NCBI GenBank assembly: GCA_046080565.1
Contig: JBJTUF010000254.1
Location: 1-15,181, forward strand
Reading direction: 5' to 3'
Length of the DNA stretch: 15,181 nucleotides
Origin: Cuspidothrix sp046080565
GTDB lineage: Bacteria > Cyanobacteriota > Cyanobacteriia > Cyanobacteriales > Nostocaceae
The position numbers and the translations under genes are program-made. Below the pieces are notes generated by a model that was not told the origin of the DNA, did not search any database, and saw only the letters and a list, made by a program, of their open reading frames with translations. This document shows, piece after piece, positions 14,826 through 15,181 of the stretch; positions within the stretch are counted from its first letter, which is position 1, and every line of letters starts with the position of its first letter.

Positions 14826-15181
14826 TTGATGATTGGTAATGGGGATTGGGTACTATGGTAAACAAATATTAAGTTGTTAAAAGTAACACTTGCTTGTATC
14901 TGCGCTTTAGTGTATTTTAAATTATAAGTAATCTGACAACATCTACATTAAGCACCTAAACAGATGACCCTGATCAAATCCTCTGAAACACTGAACTTGA
15001 ATGGGCTAACCCATAATGATCTGTTAGGTATTGTGCAAACAGCCTGACAGGGGGACAAGAAGGAGAAAAAGCTTATGTAGTAAGAGATACAGAATGTGGG
15101 AGCAAAAAAAGATAAGTAATAAATAGTAAATATGAACTAACAGAGTAAAATGATAAGTGAAATATACCAGAAAGTGTTAGA
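14826..15181. other. Noncoding right edge with hairpins; possible structured RNA
   Basis: No credible frame of useful length is present on either strand. Two hairpins stand close together: ATGGG-CTAA-CCCAT (15001-15014), and CTGTTAGG pairing with CCTGACAG around a 14-base loop (about 15020-15049). A purine-rich stretch follows (GGGGGACAAGAAGGAGAAAAAG, about 15050-15071), but the next ATG is followed at once by TAG TAA. The later part (TAGTAAGAGATACAGAATGT, then AAAAAAAGATAAGTAAT) recalls the EBS1-side sequence of group II intron domain I. This could be the 5' part of an intron that continues outside. Low certainty. Confidence 0.35.
15001..15049 (+). ncRNA. Candidate RNA hairpin pair at the right edge
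   Basis: The perfect hairpin ATGGG-CTAA-CCCAT is followed six bases later by an 8-bp stem with one G-U pair. Neither is followed by a T run, so they are not ordinary intrinsic terminators. They fit a longer structured RNA. Identity not established. Confidence 0.3.

Noticed and set aside
14871..14892. AAGTTGTTA / TAACACTT hairpin as def terminator
   Set aside because: AT-rich stem with a bulge and no U tract; not convincing.

Overview
The window looks like chromosomal DNA of a filamentous, heterocyst-type cyanobacterium (Nostocales; Anabaena/Nostoc/Dolichospermum-like). Reasons: low G+C, seven HIP1 octamers (GCGATCGC at about 2253, 3071, 3654, 6222, 8049, 8669, 11350), a heptanucleotide short-tandem-repeat tract at 14123-14286, abundant decaying insertion sequences, cyanobacterial DnaA boxes of the TTTTCCACA type, and cyanobacterium-type proteins (haemagglutinin-CHAT fusion, C39 ABC transporter with HlyD, HhoA/HtrA-like protease). 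The left third is a genomic scrapyard and the right two thirds is mostly intact.  Left third (1-4970): a transposase tail and IS end (1-135) are followed by an ISKra4-family IS (257-1558) with 25-bp terminal inverted repeats. Its transposase is broken by a nested 103-bp TA-flanked MITE (1300-1402) and two frame changes. This IS has cut the N-terminal part of a HlyD-type membrane-fusion gene (1559-1914). Upstream of hlyD on the same (minus) strand lie a C39-peptidase ABC exporter, broken by a large out-of-frame internal deletion near 2387-2400 and missing its N-terminus, and a helix-turn-helix protein of the IS630-like type whose 3' end is fused to the truncated exporter. Together they read as one dead type I secretion operon (HTH, ABC, HlyD) that decayed in place. 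Remnants of two further transposases (IS4-like 4318-4730, plus strand; IS701-like 4713-4961, minus strand) abut each other.  Middle (4962-10440): repeat-rich noncoding DNA (an imperfect 56-bp direct repeat; a 120-bp MITE-like palindrome at 5281-5400) lies downstream of a 1647-codon gene (minus) for a secreted haemagglutinin-like protein. It has a signal peptide, a TPS domain, a long polar beta-helix region with 189-bp internal tandem repeats, and a C-terminal CHAT caspase-like protease with His and Cys in place. No TpsB partner is present.  Right part (10460-15181): a yeast-type cytosine deaminase (minus), a probable oriC with four DnaA boxes (10990-11230), dnaA (minus), and divergently a lipoprotein-like HtrA/Deg protease (plus), a heptamer-repeat tract, and def (peptide deformylase, plus). 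The last 250 bases have no gene but contain hairpins and resemble the start of a structured RNA, possibly a group II intron running off the edge.  I do not see a clear unknown multi-gene system. The best leads are the CHAT-TPS fusion, the dated layers of IS/MITE decay in the secretion operon, the in-frame heptamer tract before def, the candidate oriC, and the structured right edge.
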